NCBI RefSeq assembly: GCF_022539665.2
Contig: NC_081331.1
Coordinates: forward strand, 5,180,501-5,244,500
DNA: 64,000 nt
Source: Daphnia carinata
Taxonomy: Eukaryota; Arthropoda; Branchiopoda; Diplostraca; Daphniidae
Direction: 5' to 3'
Part shown: one piece after another, positions 22,696 through 36,259 of the stretch
Numbering within the stretch: the first letter of the stretch is position 1
Layout: each line of letters begins with the position of its first letter
Program-made: the position numbers and the translations under genes
Notes under the pieces: generated by a model
The model's database searches: none
What the model saw: only the letters and a program-made list of their open reading frames with translations
What the model was told of the DNA's origin: nothing

Positions 22696-25600
22696 CTGTA
22701 AATAAACAAATTAGTTTTTATTATTGAATGAAATGAAACTTTAGGAGCTCGTATTTGATGTAATCCTTTTATTTTATTAAAATGATTCTGAGCGCATTTT
22801 ACGGCTGAGTGCTTCTTGATGTGAATGGTATGCAGATGCAAGAGACTTTGATATATTGAGTTGATACATGTTGATGAGATTAAATGGACGTCGGGAGCTC
22901 ACCGTGTTTTCCCGCTCTCGTTTCGATTGGAAGAAAAATCGTGTTGCTATTCAAGTATAGAACGCAATTTGAATTTGAAGCATTCTCGGTATATGGAATG
23001 ATACTCTCCGTCCATTTTATTTTTCTTTTCCTCAATCCATAAAAAACAACAAATGTGAGACTTTTTTTTTTAGTTTATGTAACGAGATACGGTTTAAGTT
23101 TCTTGACATTTGGAAAAGAAGTAAACAGAATGCACTTTGTATGCACCAGCCCATTATAGTAAATTGGGTCGAAGTATATGTTCTTTCTCTCTGTACAAAT
23201 TCTTGTGTGATAAGTTTAGTTCGCTTCTCTGTGTGATACGTAGTACTTTCGTTTTTAACGAGGTCAATGTTGAAGGAACGAAGCCTGCTTCTTCTGCTTC
23301 GGGGCATGGATTGAGCCACAAAAGTTTCCTCTTTCGTTATAGTTAGTGTATCGTTACAGCCGTCTAAAGTGCCCGTCGGGGGCAAAAATGAAAACTGTAG
23401 TTAGGATTTCACGTAGTTATTATTATGTTCATTTCATTCTTCGTAGAATGACTAATGGACAAATTGTTCGTCAGAAATAAATATACAAAAACAGCTGAAT
23501 GCAAATTATCGTTAGAGTCAATCACAAAGAGCAGCAGAGTTTCTAAAGGCGATGTGATTTTTTTTTCGAAATGACTCATATGTGGCTCATTTGCATGTTA
23601 ATGAGGCACAGTTTAAAAGAGAAGAGATCGTCTTTTTCTACTTTTGTGCATGGCGCGAATTTGTGGGGGGTGGGAGAGAAAAAACAGAAACGATCTCCCA
23701 ATATTTAAATTTAAGGAAACCTTATATTCATGAGCTGTAGCTTGCCGCATACACTGTACATGAGTAAACTTTCAATTTCTCAGGGGGGAAAAAATTTGCA
23801 TGTTTTCCCCCTTATTGTCTATTATTTAAATCCTTTCCTCGAAGCAGAATGTTTGCAAACTTGTTTCACCAGCACAACATTATTGGAACACAAATGAAAA
23901 AAGGGAAACAATTCAATTATGGCCGATCCGTTCTTGTGTATATTTTTAAACTCAATTGCAAGGTTCATTAGGATTCAGTTTACGTTCCGTCAATAGTGCA
24001 AGGCATTGTCTTTTTTTTCTATCTCATCTCTCTTTTACCCCGAGCTGCAAGACTAAACAGGAAGGAATTGAGTTGACAATACGCACAAATATATTTTTCG
24101 TTTCTCCGTTGTGACGTTCGATTCTTGGAATAAGAGGCAAGTGGAACTCACGTTGTGCCTTTTCCCTAATCGTGCGACAGAAAACTTTGGATTGGATTCA
24201 TCCCATATTCTCTGCATATACTGTACATATTAAAACTCAGTCGATTATAACAAAAGTTCGCATTTTTTTCTTGTTCTATTCGCTAGTATGTGGAATTGCT
24301 CGTAGTTACATACAAAAAAACACCTGTGTCCTTTGTTTTATGGAATGCATTTTTGCAGTCTGGAAATCGAACATCGTAGATGTTGCTAACAGACATAATT
24401 CGCCTTCGAATCACATATAACGGAAACAAGATTCCTGGGTTTCACCGTTGCGGTTGTCCAAGGTAAACAACAGTCTTCTTTGTAGTCCACCATCGTTTTG
24501 TTTATTTTGTAAAGTATTAAAAATAGAAGGTTTAGAGTCCTGGATACTGTAAATGTTTGAGTCAGTCGATCGGGGGTGCAAAGGCTGAAGGCAAACAGGA
24601 AAATCACGTTAAAACGTTGTCGGCTGCCTCGTTGTTGCTACATTCTATAGATAGGTTCAAACAAGGAGTGAGATAAGCAGTGTAAAGCGTGATTGACGAA
24701 AAACATATCTATAGCTCCGAACTGTCACGCTCTCAGACGTTAAGGTATAACTTCAATCATTGGAGTGAAAAACTCTGCATTAATGTATTAGATGCATGGC
24801 AAGTTTTCACGTTTCAAGCCGCTTGTGTATAACGAAAACTCTTCGTCATAATCAGGCGATGGTGTTGCTCAACAGACTAGACGATTAAAGTACGATTAAG
24901 CTGTTTGAAATCAGTTGAAAAAGTAAATATGTCAGAGTCTATTTCTGTAACGTTTGTAGCTGTGTGACTTCTATTGTTTAGTCTGAAATTTGCTAGAAAG
25001 CCGAATCGAATTAGAAGCTCGCGCTTGGAGCGGTTCCGTTAAATTGCTTGTTCGCACTTCTATTCGTTTTATTTTCTATTTTAGTTTTCAGCTTTTTAAT
25101 ACAAACGAGTTCTTGAAGGAACGTGCATTTGTACTGAATAAAAAGGACGTTAATGCTCTTGTTCTAGCAAAAGGACGATCGATTAAAAGTTGGAACAAAC
25201 GAAAACCCGTGTAACAATCAGAATTAGTAGAAAAGAAGTTAATTGGGATGCTTTCCGTGAACGCTAGCACAAAGTAACAAAGTCTGCAAACTCTTGGACT
25301 AAAAGGAAAATGGGTCCTTATCTCCAATCGGAAAGAGAACGAGTATCGATTCCCTTTTCATCCTGTTTCGTATATACAAAACAATGAGCAGTATGCGTAA
25401 TTAATCCTCATGTTCCAGCAGTTCGTCAACAGTTTGCCTGTTGCCAACAGCGTTAGTGTTTCTATAGTTACATAAAACACGGGTACAGTATGTAAATCCC
25501 TTGAGTAGTTGAATGTAAGCGCCAGTCCGCGGGACGCTAACGATCACAACGTTAATGAACGAGGGTCAAGAACAGAATAGTTTATAATCAAGTTGTATGC

Positions 25601-25904
25601 AATTCAAATGAAATGAAGGAAATTGGACTGTTCTCAGCAACATTTGTGTAACACTAGAGAAATAGACAGAAAAAGGTCCTCTCTAAAATTCGCAGATAAT
25701 TTACTTTATTTTACATAATAAGACTGACCTTACGTAACAGTCTTCGTTAGCCATTGGATAACGGCTCACGAATTACAACTCTGCGAACGTATCAGAATTA
25801 CAAACTAAAACGTTTCACTTTTTCGATTTATGTAGCGGAGTCTGATGGCTTGTACAACTCATACATTAAAAAGACGTTGGAATTGAACTTCACAATTTGG
25901 ATGG
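22696..25904. other. Spacer or large intron upstream of the minus-strand membrane-protein gene
   Basis: No confident coding exon. A minus-strand acceptor and donor pair at about 22952-22909 would enclose a 44-nt in-frame piece joining to 22695, but it has no recognisable motif. The region is probably intronic to the minus-strand gene. Confidence 0.35.
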
Positions 25905-26196
25905 CTATTCAATACAAAGATTGGGCCATATCCCGTGAGCAAAAATCAGATCACCTTGAACAATACATTGCACTACGTGACAGATGCCGACAAGATAACA
26001 ACAGTTAAACACGAGACACTATGCGTTTGAATGTGTTATCAAGAGTTTGAAAGAAGTCACGTAGACCATTTTTTATTTCCTTTTGACTGCCCTACCACTA
26101 TTTAGTCCTCCTATTCAAATACGCCTTTGATAGAAGATGATTTTTGATACCTGTAGATCGCCACATAGAACGCAGTCAATGTAAACGATATTGTCG

Positions 26197-26204
26197 TATA
26201 TAAG
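26197..26204 (+). promoter_or_regulatory. TATA box of EndoU copy 2
   Basis: TATATAAGGAACT with the same downstream CATTTCCTGATGTTAGTCAC as copy 1, so the core promoter survived duplication intact. Confidence 0.65.
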
Positions 26205-26365
26205 GAACTCCATTTCCTGATGTTAGTCACATTGGAAAGTAGCAGCTTCTCAAAGCAAGTCATTCCCCAACTTCTCGCAAAGGTAAAAACAAAGTTTCTT
26301 AATTTTAATCTGAGAGACAATCGTATTAATTTGACTAAATGGTGATTATCATGTGACTGCCTTAG

Positions 26366-27524
26366 ATGAAACTCTTCGCCATCGTCTCAGTCCTCGTTTT
26401 GGCAATTGGTGCATCCAGCGCCAAGAGTCTCCGTGGCAGTAAGTTATCTATTTTTCATCTTCTCTTTGCAATGTTCGTATTGTTTGGAAAATTAGATGCT
26501 CTATTCCAATCGATTGCAATGGAAATCTCGTTCATAAATTTTTCTATCCAGCTTCCATCGCCGACGATGAAATACTGACCCTGTCCAGAGACCTGCACAC
26601 CAACGATGTCAATGGAGTCACTCTCACATTGGACCTCCAAGGCCAGACCACAGCAGACAACATGGTAGACAACGCACCCGGCCGGTAAAAAATGCATTTT
26701 GTTAATATTCCATTGATGGACAACCTGCTTTATTAAACACGTTACAGACGATTCTAGATTGATTGTCAGTGATCCGATCCCCGACTTTGCCAAGCCAACT
26801 TTCGCTGCCGCCCAGGCTCTGTTCATCAACTACCAGAAGAACGTCACCATCCAGGACACGTTCACTCCTGAACAGTTGGCCGAAGAAATCGCTTTCATTG
26901 ACGCCATCATGGAGACCCGTGTGATGCAACAGCTTCACGCTTTCCTCGTTTCAAAAGGTAACCGATCCTACTACCTTTCCCACTATAATTCTTAAGTTTT
27001 AGAGCATGTAACAATTGAATTTTTAATTCAAATGAAAAACAGGTGATGCTAGCGCTGATGTTGTCCAATTCAAGCAATTTTTGAGTACCATCTGGTTCGG
27101 TCGCTGGTCTAATTTCGTCCCCGGTGTTATCGCTAGCAGTGGATGGGAGCACACCAACGTGTTTGAACGATTGGAAAACAACGCCATCGTCGGATTCCAT
27201 AGTTGGATCTACTTGTACAACGAAGAGGAAGATGGTGACTTGAACTATTTGGGCTACATCAATGCTATCGACACTGGCAGGACGACCGTCCTTTCCATGC
27301 CAGTCGACCTGTACGGAAGCACCAAGGCTTCTTCTGAATTCAATATGGGAGCTAGCCCCGAATTGGAACTCGCTATCGGCACCTTGTGCTTCATTGCCCG
27401 CCCCGATGTCCTTTGCCTCGTCCAGGGTTCATACGGAGTCCAGTTCACTTGGGGGGTACGCATACCATTACCTACAATGGAGTCACATACATCGAAGGGC
27501 TCACGTCCAACATTGGCTGCTTAA
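26366..27524 (+). CDS. Secreted EndoU endoribonuclease, copy 2, with frameshifted C-terminus
   Basis: Exons 26366-26438, 26552-26684, 26758-26957, 27043-27524; 888 nt, 295 residues as read. Exon lengths 1-3 equal copy 1 exactly. The signal peptide and the EndoU catalytic residues (E171, H172, E177, H188, K230) are all kept. At 27451-27456 a run of six G replaces GGGA of copy 1, a net +2 nt. From there the last roughly 23 residues are read in another frame and the conserved Tyr-containing C-terminal strand of the fold is replaced by an unrelated Pro/Ser-rich tail. The frame stays open to a stop only two codons later than in copy 1. Either a recent lesion that may impair folding, or a homopolymer error in the assembly. 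Confidence 0.8.
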
Positions 27525-27743
27525 TCTAACTACCATCCAACTCTTAAACGGACCTCTAAACCATTCGGAAACTAGGCAAATGTAAAACAGATCATTCTCT
27601 CCCCCCAGTTTAGAATTTTGTTCTAAGCATTAGTTGCTGCCTAGTGAAATATTTATTTCGACTGTGTGATGATGTCGGCTGTACAGTGTTTTTGCGATAT
27701 GTAAACCAGTCGTGAATAATATACTTCCCTTATTATTCCCGCA

Positions 27744-30700
27744 CTCACATCGTTGACTACAATAATGTCTCTTCGCACCGCTTTGAACGAAAGAATTCTT
27801 CATTGTACAGTTTCCTCAGAAGATGTCTTACAAATGTAGCGTATCCTCGACAACGCATGGGGGAACTTCTCATAAAACATAAAGCCGTTGATCCGTAATA
27901 TCACCGGTATGCCAATATGAAGCCTCGTGTAGAACTCTTCGTACTCTATCCGTATACTATCATATCATCATCATATCATGTCGTTCATCTGTTTCTCTCT
28001 TTCTATTCATAGTAATATTGAGTTTACTTTCATTCGAGTTCCCCAACAGCATTTCCTTGATATCCCTCCTCTTCAGAAAATAACTCCAGCACGTAAGCTT
28101 TCCTTCAACTCAATAAGCTGTTACGTATAAGATACTGTTGCTGTTCGCTTCCGTTCGTGGTGAATTGGGCGCCTGTTTCGGTAAGACCAGCACGTCCCAG
28201 CATCTGTGTAACCTTCAACAAACATCGTCACGTCAAACAATAAAAAAAAAGAACCAAAAACAAAAGACTGAACTGAGGATACAAGAGCATGAGCAGACCC
28301 TCTCTGTGTCGATCGGAGTCAGACATATGGTCTTCCATTCTCACGTACTGTACATATATATTCCCTGATGCGAAAGAATATATACGAGACAGGCAAAGAA
28401 AACGATCGACGAGAAGAGATATACGCTGTACTATCATACACGTAGCACGGTTATGATTCTAGAGCTAATCGATATTGCAAGCCGCTCGTATTCCCCATAG
28501 CATCTGTGCTTCTCTGGTGAAAAAGGGAAAATTCCCTAGCCGTCGTTCATCGTTTATTTATATGGGATAGACACATAACGAAGCGGTGCCGAGACGATGG
28601 CCGATTGTCCTAATAATTCTTTTCTCGCTGACGCAAAGCATAAAACTGGGCCGTATCCGGAACGAAGGGAAAATATTGACACTGTGTATAAAGATTTTGT
28701 CCTTGTGCTTCCCTCCTTTCCTTATATTTAAAAATTAAAGCTTCTCGTTTGCTATTGGAGACATGCCAGCAAGAGGAAATAGAAAAATGGGGCGCATTTC
28801 AAAAATCGCTTTATCAAGTTGTGACACGTTTCGAACCCACCAGCAAAAAACTCAGATGACAGACTGAAGAATCATTGCATTTTTGCTTCCGATTGACCTA
28901 GCGCCTTCGTTCACAGTGGTAACGATCCCAGAGTACTGTAGGGGATAAAGATAAGTGTGGATGGTCAATATCGATGCCCACGGAGACGTTGGGTCACATC
29001 GATCATCATTGCTGAATATGCATCAGTTCTACCCCCCGATGTCTCCTTCTCGATAGGCCAACTCTTTTTGCTTGCGTCCTTCGTCACACACTCACGCTGC
29101 TTTGTTTTTGTAAAGAGAAAAAAAAACTTGAGGAGAGTGGCTTGTATGAGGAGAACATACAGCGCTAGGGGACAATGTAACCTCGTGTAGATTTTCTCAG
29201 CTCGGCAAAAGTATATAGAGTGGCTTACGTATAAAAAATCGTGGCGGTGAATCTTTAAGAAAAACATAAGAAAAAAGCGGTCTGAGATGTGCGAGGATAC
29301 ACACAAGAAAAGCCTTGGACTTTCTTATACGTTCGATAAAAACGTATAGCGCTAACCTGAAAGGCATGCAACAAGATTGAGAAATCCTCTGATTTCCCAT
29401 TCCATCATGTATTCCGGCCATGGCGTTATGGTTTCGTGAAAGAAAATAAGTCAATAGAAAAAAAAAAACTCCTTTCAAGGGTTTTCGGCTTGTGCGTGCT
29501 TTTCAGTACCTTTACTACGCAGTTGCATAAATGTATGGCTTCTCTCTGTCTCTGTCCAACTAAGTTTACGAATTGTAATCATCTAGAGGTCCGGCTGACC
29601 ACTCTGTTCAATCGCCGTTGTCAGGGACAACAGAGTTCCTAAGAGAACTTGACGTAATACCACAAGAGGCGCTAATAATGAATAAATAACGATTGGCTGT
29701 CGACTTCCCTCGGTCTAGAGATGTTTCGTCATGCGGCACAATCACACGAATGAAACTTTTAGACTCGCAAAAAGTCCGCGTGTGATTGGCTGTGGTGAGC
29801 ACAAGTGTGTGTCTAGCGTGAATGTTATTCTGCGTGACAAAGTTAAATGATGCAGCACACGTACGTGCGTAGTCCGTTCTTATTTGCAGTGAAAAGAAAA
29901 ATGGGGGGGGGGGGAGAAAGAATAGTAGAGATTAAGACTTGAATATACGTTTGGTTTTTTTCACGGTCGGTTGGTTCGGGATCTGCCAGAGTCAACACAG
30001 CTCGCGAACACAATTGCGTTTTTACCGTCAGTCACTTGGGTACCATGAACACACACTCTAAGGTCATCTATCTAAATAGCCTCTATATGTATTATATACC
30101 TACTGCGTATATACTACATTGGCTGTCCATAAAAAATGCTTGTGTTTTATTCACCCTTTTTATACTGTATATATATATATATATATATACAGTATATTTC
30201 CAGTTGCCTAACTTTCTGCTGCTCTATTCCCCCCCCCCCCCCCATCTAAGTAGATTTAGCTCCCGGAAGAAAGAGAAGACGAATTAGTAACATGGATGCA
30301 TCTTTGTAAGGCGTTGTCGATCATTTGTGGTGAGAGCAAAAGAAGAAATAACGTTGTCTTGTGATCGATCTCTTTTTAAACAAGTTAAACTTGGCTACTA
30401 CATCCATAAGGCTTACAATTGAACGCTGAATAAGTTTGACGAACATAAACGTGAAAAATCAAAAGTTATATCAAAAGACTTTTCTATACATGTATCACAT
30501 AAAGGCCCTTTAACTTTCTCTAGAGGCTGCTCCCTATTTGCAACGTAAAAGTTGCCTAGTTACCGAAACACGGTCGGATGAGAACCGAGAAAAAAAAAGA
30601 AAGCGATTCACGAAGGAGCAAAAAAAAAAAATTATTTTCTACATTTTCTTTCTTTCTCTTTCGTCTACCCTTCATTCCCAGCAGATTTGACGCAACAAAG

Positions 30701-33700
30701 GAACACGAGTAATAGACAGAATTCAATCACGCGAACAATCATCAAAAGGATCGGGATCGGGAAAACAACGTTTCTCGAATAAATGAAACTCTATGGATAC
30801 TAAGGTTTTTCTTCTTCCTTCGTTCCCTTTGACGGTCTTTTCGTTTAACGATTGGCTCGTACGTTCGTGAAAATTCTACACTATGTTTTCTTTTCATTTT
30901 TTATTGTACAAAAACAGAAGCTTCTGTTTTCATCTATCACCTCTCGCTTGATGATGAAACGCACCCCCTTTCTATTTTGAATCTACGTACGATGTGGATG
31001 GCTTCATTTGTCGGTTCCCTGGATACCAGTTTATTCAAATGTCGAACGCAGCTGGTTGTTCGGTAGGGCGAATACTTTCAAAAACTGTGACCAGAGGAAA
31101 AACACAACACACAAAAAAAGGATTCTTATCGAATCGTTGTCGTGAATATAAAAAAAAAATGGTACATAAAGATTAGATTGAAAGGCTGGAAGGGGGGGAA
31201 GCATTTGGTGACACGCAGTAGTTTGTACCTCGTGCCGACGAGCGTGAAACCTAATCTTGTCCTTTCTGTGGCGTGGGGTGTGGACAAGACGCACTGCAAA
31301 AGACCCGTCTCATATGTGAACGTTTGGACGTGTTATAGGCGGTTGTTGACGGGCGGGCGATATCAAATACGAAAGTGAAGGGGGGGGGGGGAGAAAGAAC
31401 GACAAAAGATGCGAGTCTACGATGACAATCGTGAAGAAAAAAAAAAGGGCGTGTCTACTAAACAGCAGTTGATGGAAGCTAAAGAGATGGGAGCGTCAGC
31501 TGCTGGGCAACTAACGCCAACAACAGCAGTGATTCCTTTAACGAAAAGATGCTCCGACGTCTCTCTTACTTTTGTCGGTGCTTTACTGCATTAAGCAAAT
31601 ATAAGAAAACGGGATGAGGAATGGGGGTTGAACAGTTTCGTCTTTTATGTATTTTTGGTGTTTCCTTTGTCGCTTCGCATATGCAACCTTTTTTTTAAGA
31701 ATATAGCGAAGGCTATCCGAATTGATTGGATTTAAATACACGAACCCTGTGGCATCGTGTGTGACAACAAATAAAAAAAAAACAAGGATGTGAAATATTT
31801 GAAAAATGAAAATGGTTTGTGATCCTTGTCGACTTTGCACGAGAAATTGATGGAATCGTTTTGCGGGGTGTTGGAGGATTTTTATTCCACGCCATTTGCC
31901 GGTGGGTATATGGAAACGTTTTTTTTCAGATGAAACGAAAGACAGCACGTTTTGGTTACATCTCTCTAGTTTCCCAAAGAAAATCGTTTGTTGTAAAAGA
32001 CTTGGTGGAATGGCTGTTGTCGGGAGAAGTTAGATAGCACACTCAATTCCGGTTACTCAGGCAAAATACATCAAACGCAAAAACACGTGACTTGTCGGCA
32101 ACAAAAGAGGTCAGCATTTAAGTTCTATGCGATTCAAAGTTTAAAGTAAATACAGGGTAAAGGTTAAAAAATGAGCCAAAGAATAACTCTGGATAATGAA
32201 AAGCTCCCGGTTTTATTATGATAGTGTCACAACATCCGTGTCTTTTTATGTCTACATATAACAGCAGTGGCCAAATCATTACGCACTAGTTACGCCTCAT
32301 TGATTAACAATGGATGTGGACGACAGTTTGGCACGGAGCTATTTAGAACTCACGTCCGTCTTACCACCGAAAGCATTTAATGGACTGCTCCATAAAAGAA
32401 AGGAAGAATCAAAGTTGGCATCAAATACCAACATCTCGTATTCCAAAGGGCTTTTACTTCCTTGTTCTTTAAAAATAATTAAATTCTACAATGATATCTA
32501 TCGCTTTTCGTTTAATAATTATCCACAGTCCTCTCAAAAGTCTATGCATAGCTAAATTGTTTTTGAAGACCTCCATAATCTTGAATTTATGGAATAACCA
32601 TAGAGAAGCCGACAGTTCATCAGGATTTATCTATTGACGCTTGCCGCCGCATACTGTACCAATGGAACTGTGCTAAAGTATACGCACATACTCAAAGGAC
32701 TTTTTATCCACAAGAAAAATAGCTTATTATAAAAATGCGGATTTATTTTCATGAGCCAACGACTTCCTCCTAACGCGAAGCGATCGCTTCGAGTCTCAAC
32801 TCTTTTTTTCTTTTCGTTTCACTTTGACCCTTGGGAAAAATTCTTTATGCAGATCCTCTGCGCATCTAAGTATAATGGCTGCTAGCTGACGCAGACAGCC
32901 GTCTAGCCGCGTGAATTATACGGGCCTAATAAATATGAGAATTAAGAGAAAACTGGGCGGGAAGAAGGGCAGTTAAAGTCGGGAGAAAAGTGATTCGCTT
33001 ACGAGAAGACACGCAACTTTTGTTGCTAAAAAAAAAAAAAGGGAAGAGCGTCGTTTGCAGACGCGTCTAATATATACATCGTATACGGCTCTTTAAATGT
33101 GTCCGTTCTCGTGTGATTGAATCCCTACACCGCCCACCTTTTTTTTGTTCTTCTTCTTTCTTGGTGCTCATTAATCTCGGCGTGTTGTGTGTGCATTCTT
33201 TTTTCTTCTGTTTTCACCCCTTCCGCCTCTTTCTTTTGCGTTTTGGAGTCTGACTTCCGCCAAGTAATCAATGCCCTTTCGTGTACGGCCGCAATGCAAA
33301 AAAATATATATATAAAGAATCCCGCCGTATTTGCCTCTTCCGGACTGTCTATAAGCAACTGCGCAGTCCAATCGTGAGATGGTCCCCAGCTGATGCATCG
33401 TCCATTCTATTTATTAAGGGTCACTAACACGATCGAACGTATCTCCGGATATATATGCCTCAGTAGGCCTCCGAAAACAAATGCCAAACTGTCGGCAAAG
33501 TTTTGCAAAAGAGAACATTTTTGGTTGATATTCGAAAGCAAACAAAAACAAAGAAGAAAAAGCCGAGCTACGACGGAAGCTTTCCATCAATTTATAGTTT
33601 GTTTTGTCCTCATATAGTGTTTCATTCTGCGACGTCTTTATACACAATGAGCAGAAGACTTGTGTTTGTTATTGTAACACACACACACACACACGCCCAT

Positions 33701-36259
33701 CGCATTGACACGTAGTGTAACACAATGGGAAACAAAGAAAAAGACCAAAAACAAATGAGAAAGATGAATGCTCAAAGGAGAGAGTCTATTTTGGCAGCCA
33801 GCAAGATATGTTAGTGGCCGTGTAGTAGTGATAGTAGTTTGGGTTTGTGTGGCTGTCCGCTAGCATGTCATCCTCCAGCGGTGGGGGGGGGGGTCACGAC
33901 ACGTCGGCAAATGTCACGACGAAGAAAGAAAAGACAAAAACGGATGAGTGCAAAAAAGGATCAACAAAAAGGAAAAGAGACAACAGCTGGTATATAGTTG
34001 ATGTATCGCGGAAAGTAAAGGCTACCCCCCCCCCCTCCCCCGCTACTGAACGTGATACATAAAAATAGAAGAAGTTTTGATGTGTGAGCGAAACTAGTTT
34101 CGTGGTGGACTGTGGCCAGCTGGTCGAATGAAAAAAAAACGTTTAGATGAGGAATGAAACCAAAACTCTTGTGCGAATCGAGGGAACATTAAACGTCCAA
34201 CGATAACTAACAAAGAACCCGCATTTCTTTCTTGTCCCGTCCATTTCTTTTTACAGCAACCGATGAATGGAGGCTATTTGATTTTTATAGACATCAAATG
34301 TTCAACAGATGGCTTTCAAAAGATGAACCGATTCTTTCTGCGGCCACTCCAATCTTCGAGCTGATACAAGTGCACACTATGAACTATCGAACGTTAAAAA
34401 TGACATTATTTTGAAGCCTACCTTCAACCTGTCTAGAAGGACGACGTTAAGGGCTGATGAATAATTCAGATGACAATCATCCGACGTGTAATACGTTTGA
34501 ATTCGAGCAAAAAAAAAAAAAAAAAAAAAAAAAAACGCGAACGAAGTGGACGATTCGTGTCTTTCGTGTGCGATATAGCCGGAAATTCTTGTTGTATAGA
34601 ACAAGAAATATAAGTAAAATCTATTATCTCTTCGACCATGCGGCGACGTGGTTACACTGTCCGCTTCTGCCGGCGCTTCTTGACTGAGCCATAAACCTAT
34701 CCGACCCTTGCACGACTATCCCGCCGCTCCAAAAACAGAGGGTCCAGGGCGCATTTTCACGACGCATGGCACGTAATGCTCACCACACGATGAAAGAGGT
34801 AGAAATATTTTTTTTTCACGAAAAAAGGCAAAAGAAATGTGCTCCGCTTGTGATTTGTTTTGTGGCCGAGTTCGTAGGATTGATATACCTTTAGACAGTG
34901 TGCAAAAGCAGCAATAAAATTGTTTCTATAGAATTTCGTATGGTGCATCGGCCCTTTCTCTTTTCCCTTCCGCCCCTTCTCTTTCTATAGAGGGATTTGT
35001 TTTTGCTCATCACTCTATTTGCGTTTGCAAGTAGAGACAGGACTGTTGCAGTCAATCTCTTCTGGTTCTTATATTCGTATCAAATTACATTTATTTATAC
35101 GGATTCGAAGTCAAGACGGATGTAAGTTTCTTTTGGCCAAAGACATCAAGTATAGGGAGGAAGAGTGGTATGGCCTTGGCACAGCTGGCTTCATATTCCC
35201 CGATATTCAAATGAGAATCGATTGCGTATAGGAAATTAAAAAATCACATCAAGTATTAACGAAGCTTATGTTTATAATGATTTCTTAACCTACTGCCACA
35301 GCACTGAATTACACAGAATGGAGAAAGGATATCAAGAAAGGTCCGTCCACCACTCTTCTATACATTTATACATGGAAGCAATTAAAAGCGGATCAGAACG
35401 GTATCATAGGTAAGACAGCGTCTCCCTTATCGTGGCTGGCAATATAAAAACAGCCCCAGAGTTAAATCTTGCTATGACGTAAAAAAAAGAGCATTATATA
35501 TGATAACACTTTTATTTTTTTTTAGACGTGTTCCCCTCAAAAAAGAAAGACCACATGTATAAAACATGGAGCGTGATATAAATGTATAATAACATTGGGC
35601 TTGTTCCTAGTAGAGCTCTATGGGTCTTTGTCGTTTCATGATGGACTGCCGTTGCGTAGATCTATGAGCCCCTACATAGCCCATACTTGGGCTTATATAT
35701 GAAACACACGCGGTGAATGATCTAGGCTCTTGAGTTTATATCGCGTGAAAAGTGTAGGCAAACTTATTCTTTTCTCTCCCCGCTGCTCAACTTTATCCAA
35801 TGTCTGCTGGCCAGCCGAATCTTTGTTAACGAGCTCAAGCTCGCAACCGTGACACGATATTAGGATATTCCTCATATCGGGCCGGTGAATAGCTCATAGC
35901 ACCAAGAGTTCTGTTTACTCAGCTAAAAGTTCATGTTATGTTCTCAGCCATTCTTTAGTTTTTAAGTTCCTTTTAAAATGGAAGCGTTCAAAAGCAAAAA
36001 AAAAAAAACGGTGGTAATAGTAGATGGTTGGACGGTTTTTCTGAAAAAAGGAAAACGATTTTGATCTTCATGGAAATTTGTATACGACCTCATTGAGGCC
36101 ATTCAAGTTGGCTGCACAATTTCAAAAGTATAGGCCCGGAAAATGGAAATTTTCTGCTTAGCTGTACAGCCTTTACGAAAAATTGTATTCGAATAACGTT
36201 GACAGAACATGGCAGCGTAAGGAGCAATGGCTGCCTTCATAATACTGTTACACATTCAG
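27744..36259. other. 8.5-kb low-complexity spacer
   Basis: No supported gene. It contains many homopolymer runs (G at 29903-29913, C about 30229-30242, G about 31380-31391, A27 at 34509-34535), a CA repeat near 33677-33695 and a perfect palindromic AT repeat at 30161-30196. ORFs are short and biased. Confidence 0.5.
30161..30196. repeat. 36-bp perfect palindrome built on an AT dinucleotide repeat
   Basis: TATACTGTA, then an (AT)n core, then TACAGTATA; the whole 36 bp equals its own reverse complement and could extrude as a cruciform or expand as a microsatellite. Confidence 0.85.

Larger units (their letters stand above)
25905..27743 (+). repeat. Duplicated EndoU transcription unit, copy 2
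   Basis: Direct repeat partner of 16905-18724. The shared 3' block spans about 27645-27743 against 18628-18724 and is almost identical, while about 120 bp just after the stop codons differ. Confidence 0.85.

Noticed and set aside
29608-29802. Minus-strand ORF with RVIVPHDETS, slightly like the third FN3 exon of the gene at 52548
   Set aside because: No usable donor or acceptor in the needed phase, and the similarity is only a few residues.
27744-36259. Repeated homopolymers considered as a CRISPR-like or satellite array
   Set aside because: No regularly spaced repeats; these are independent mono- and dinucleotide tracts.
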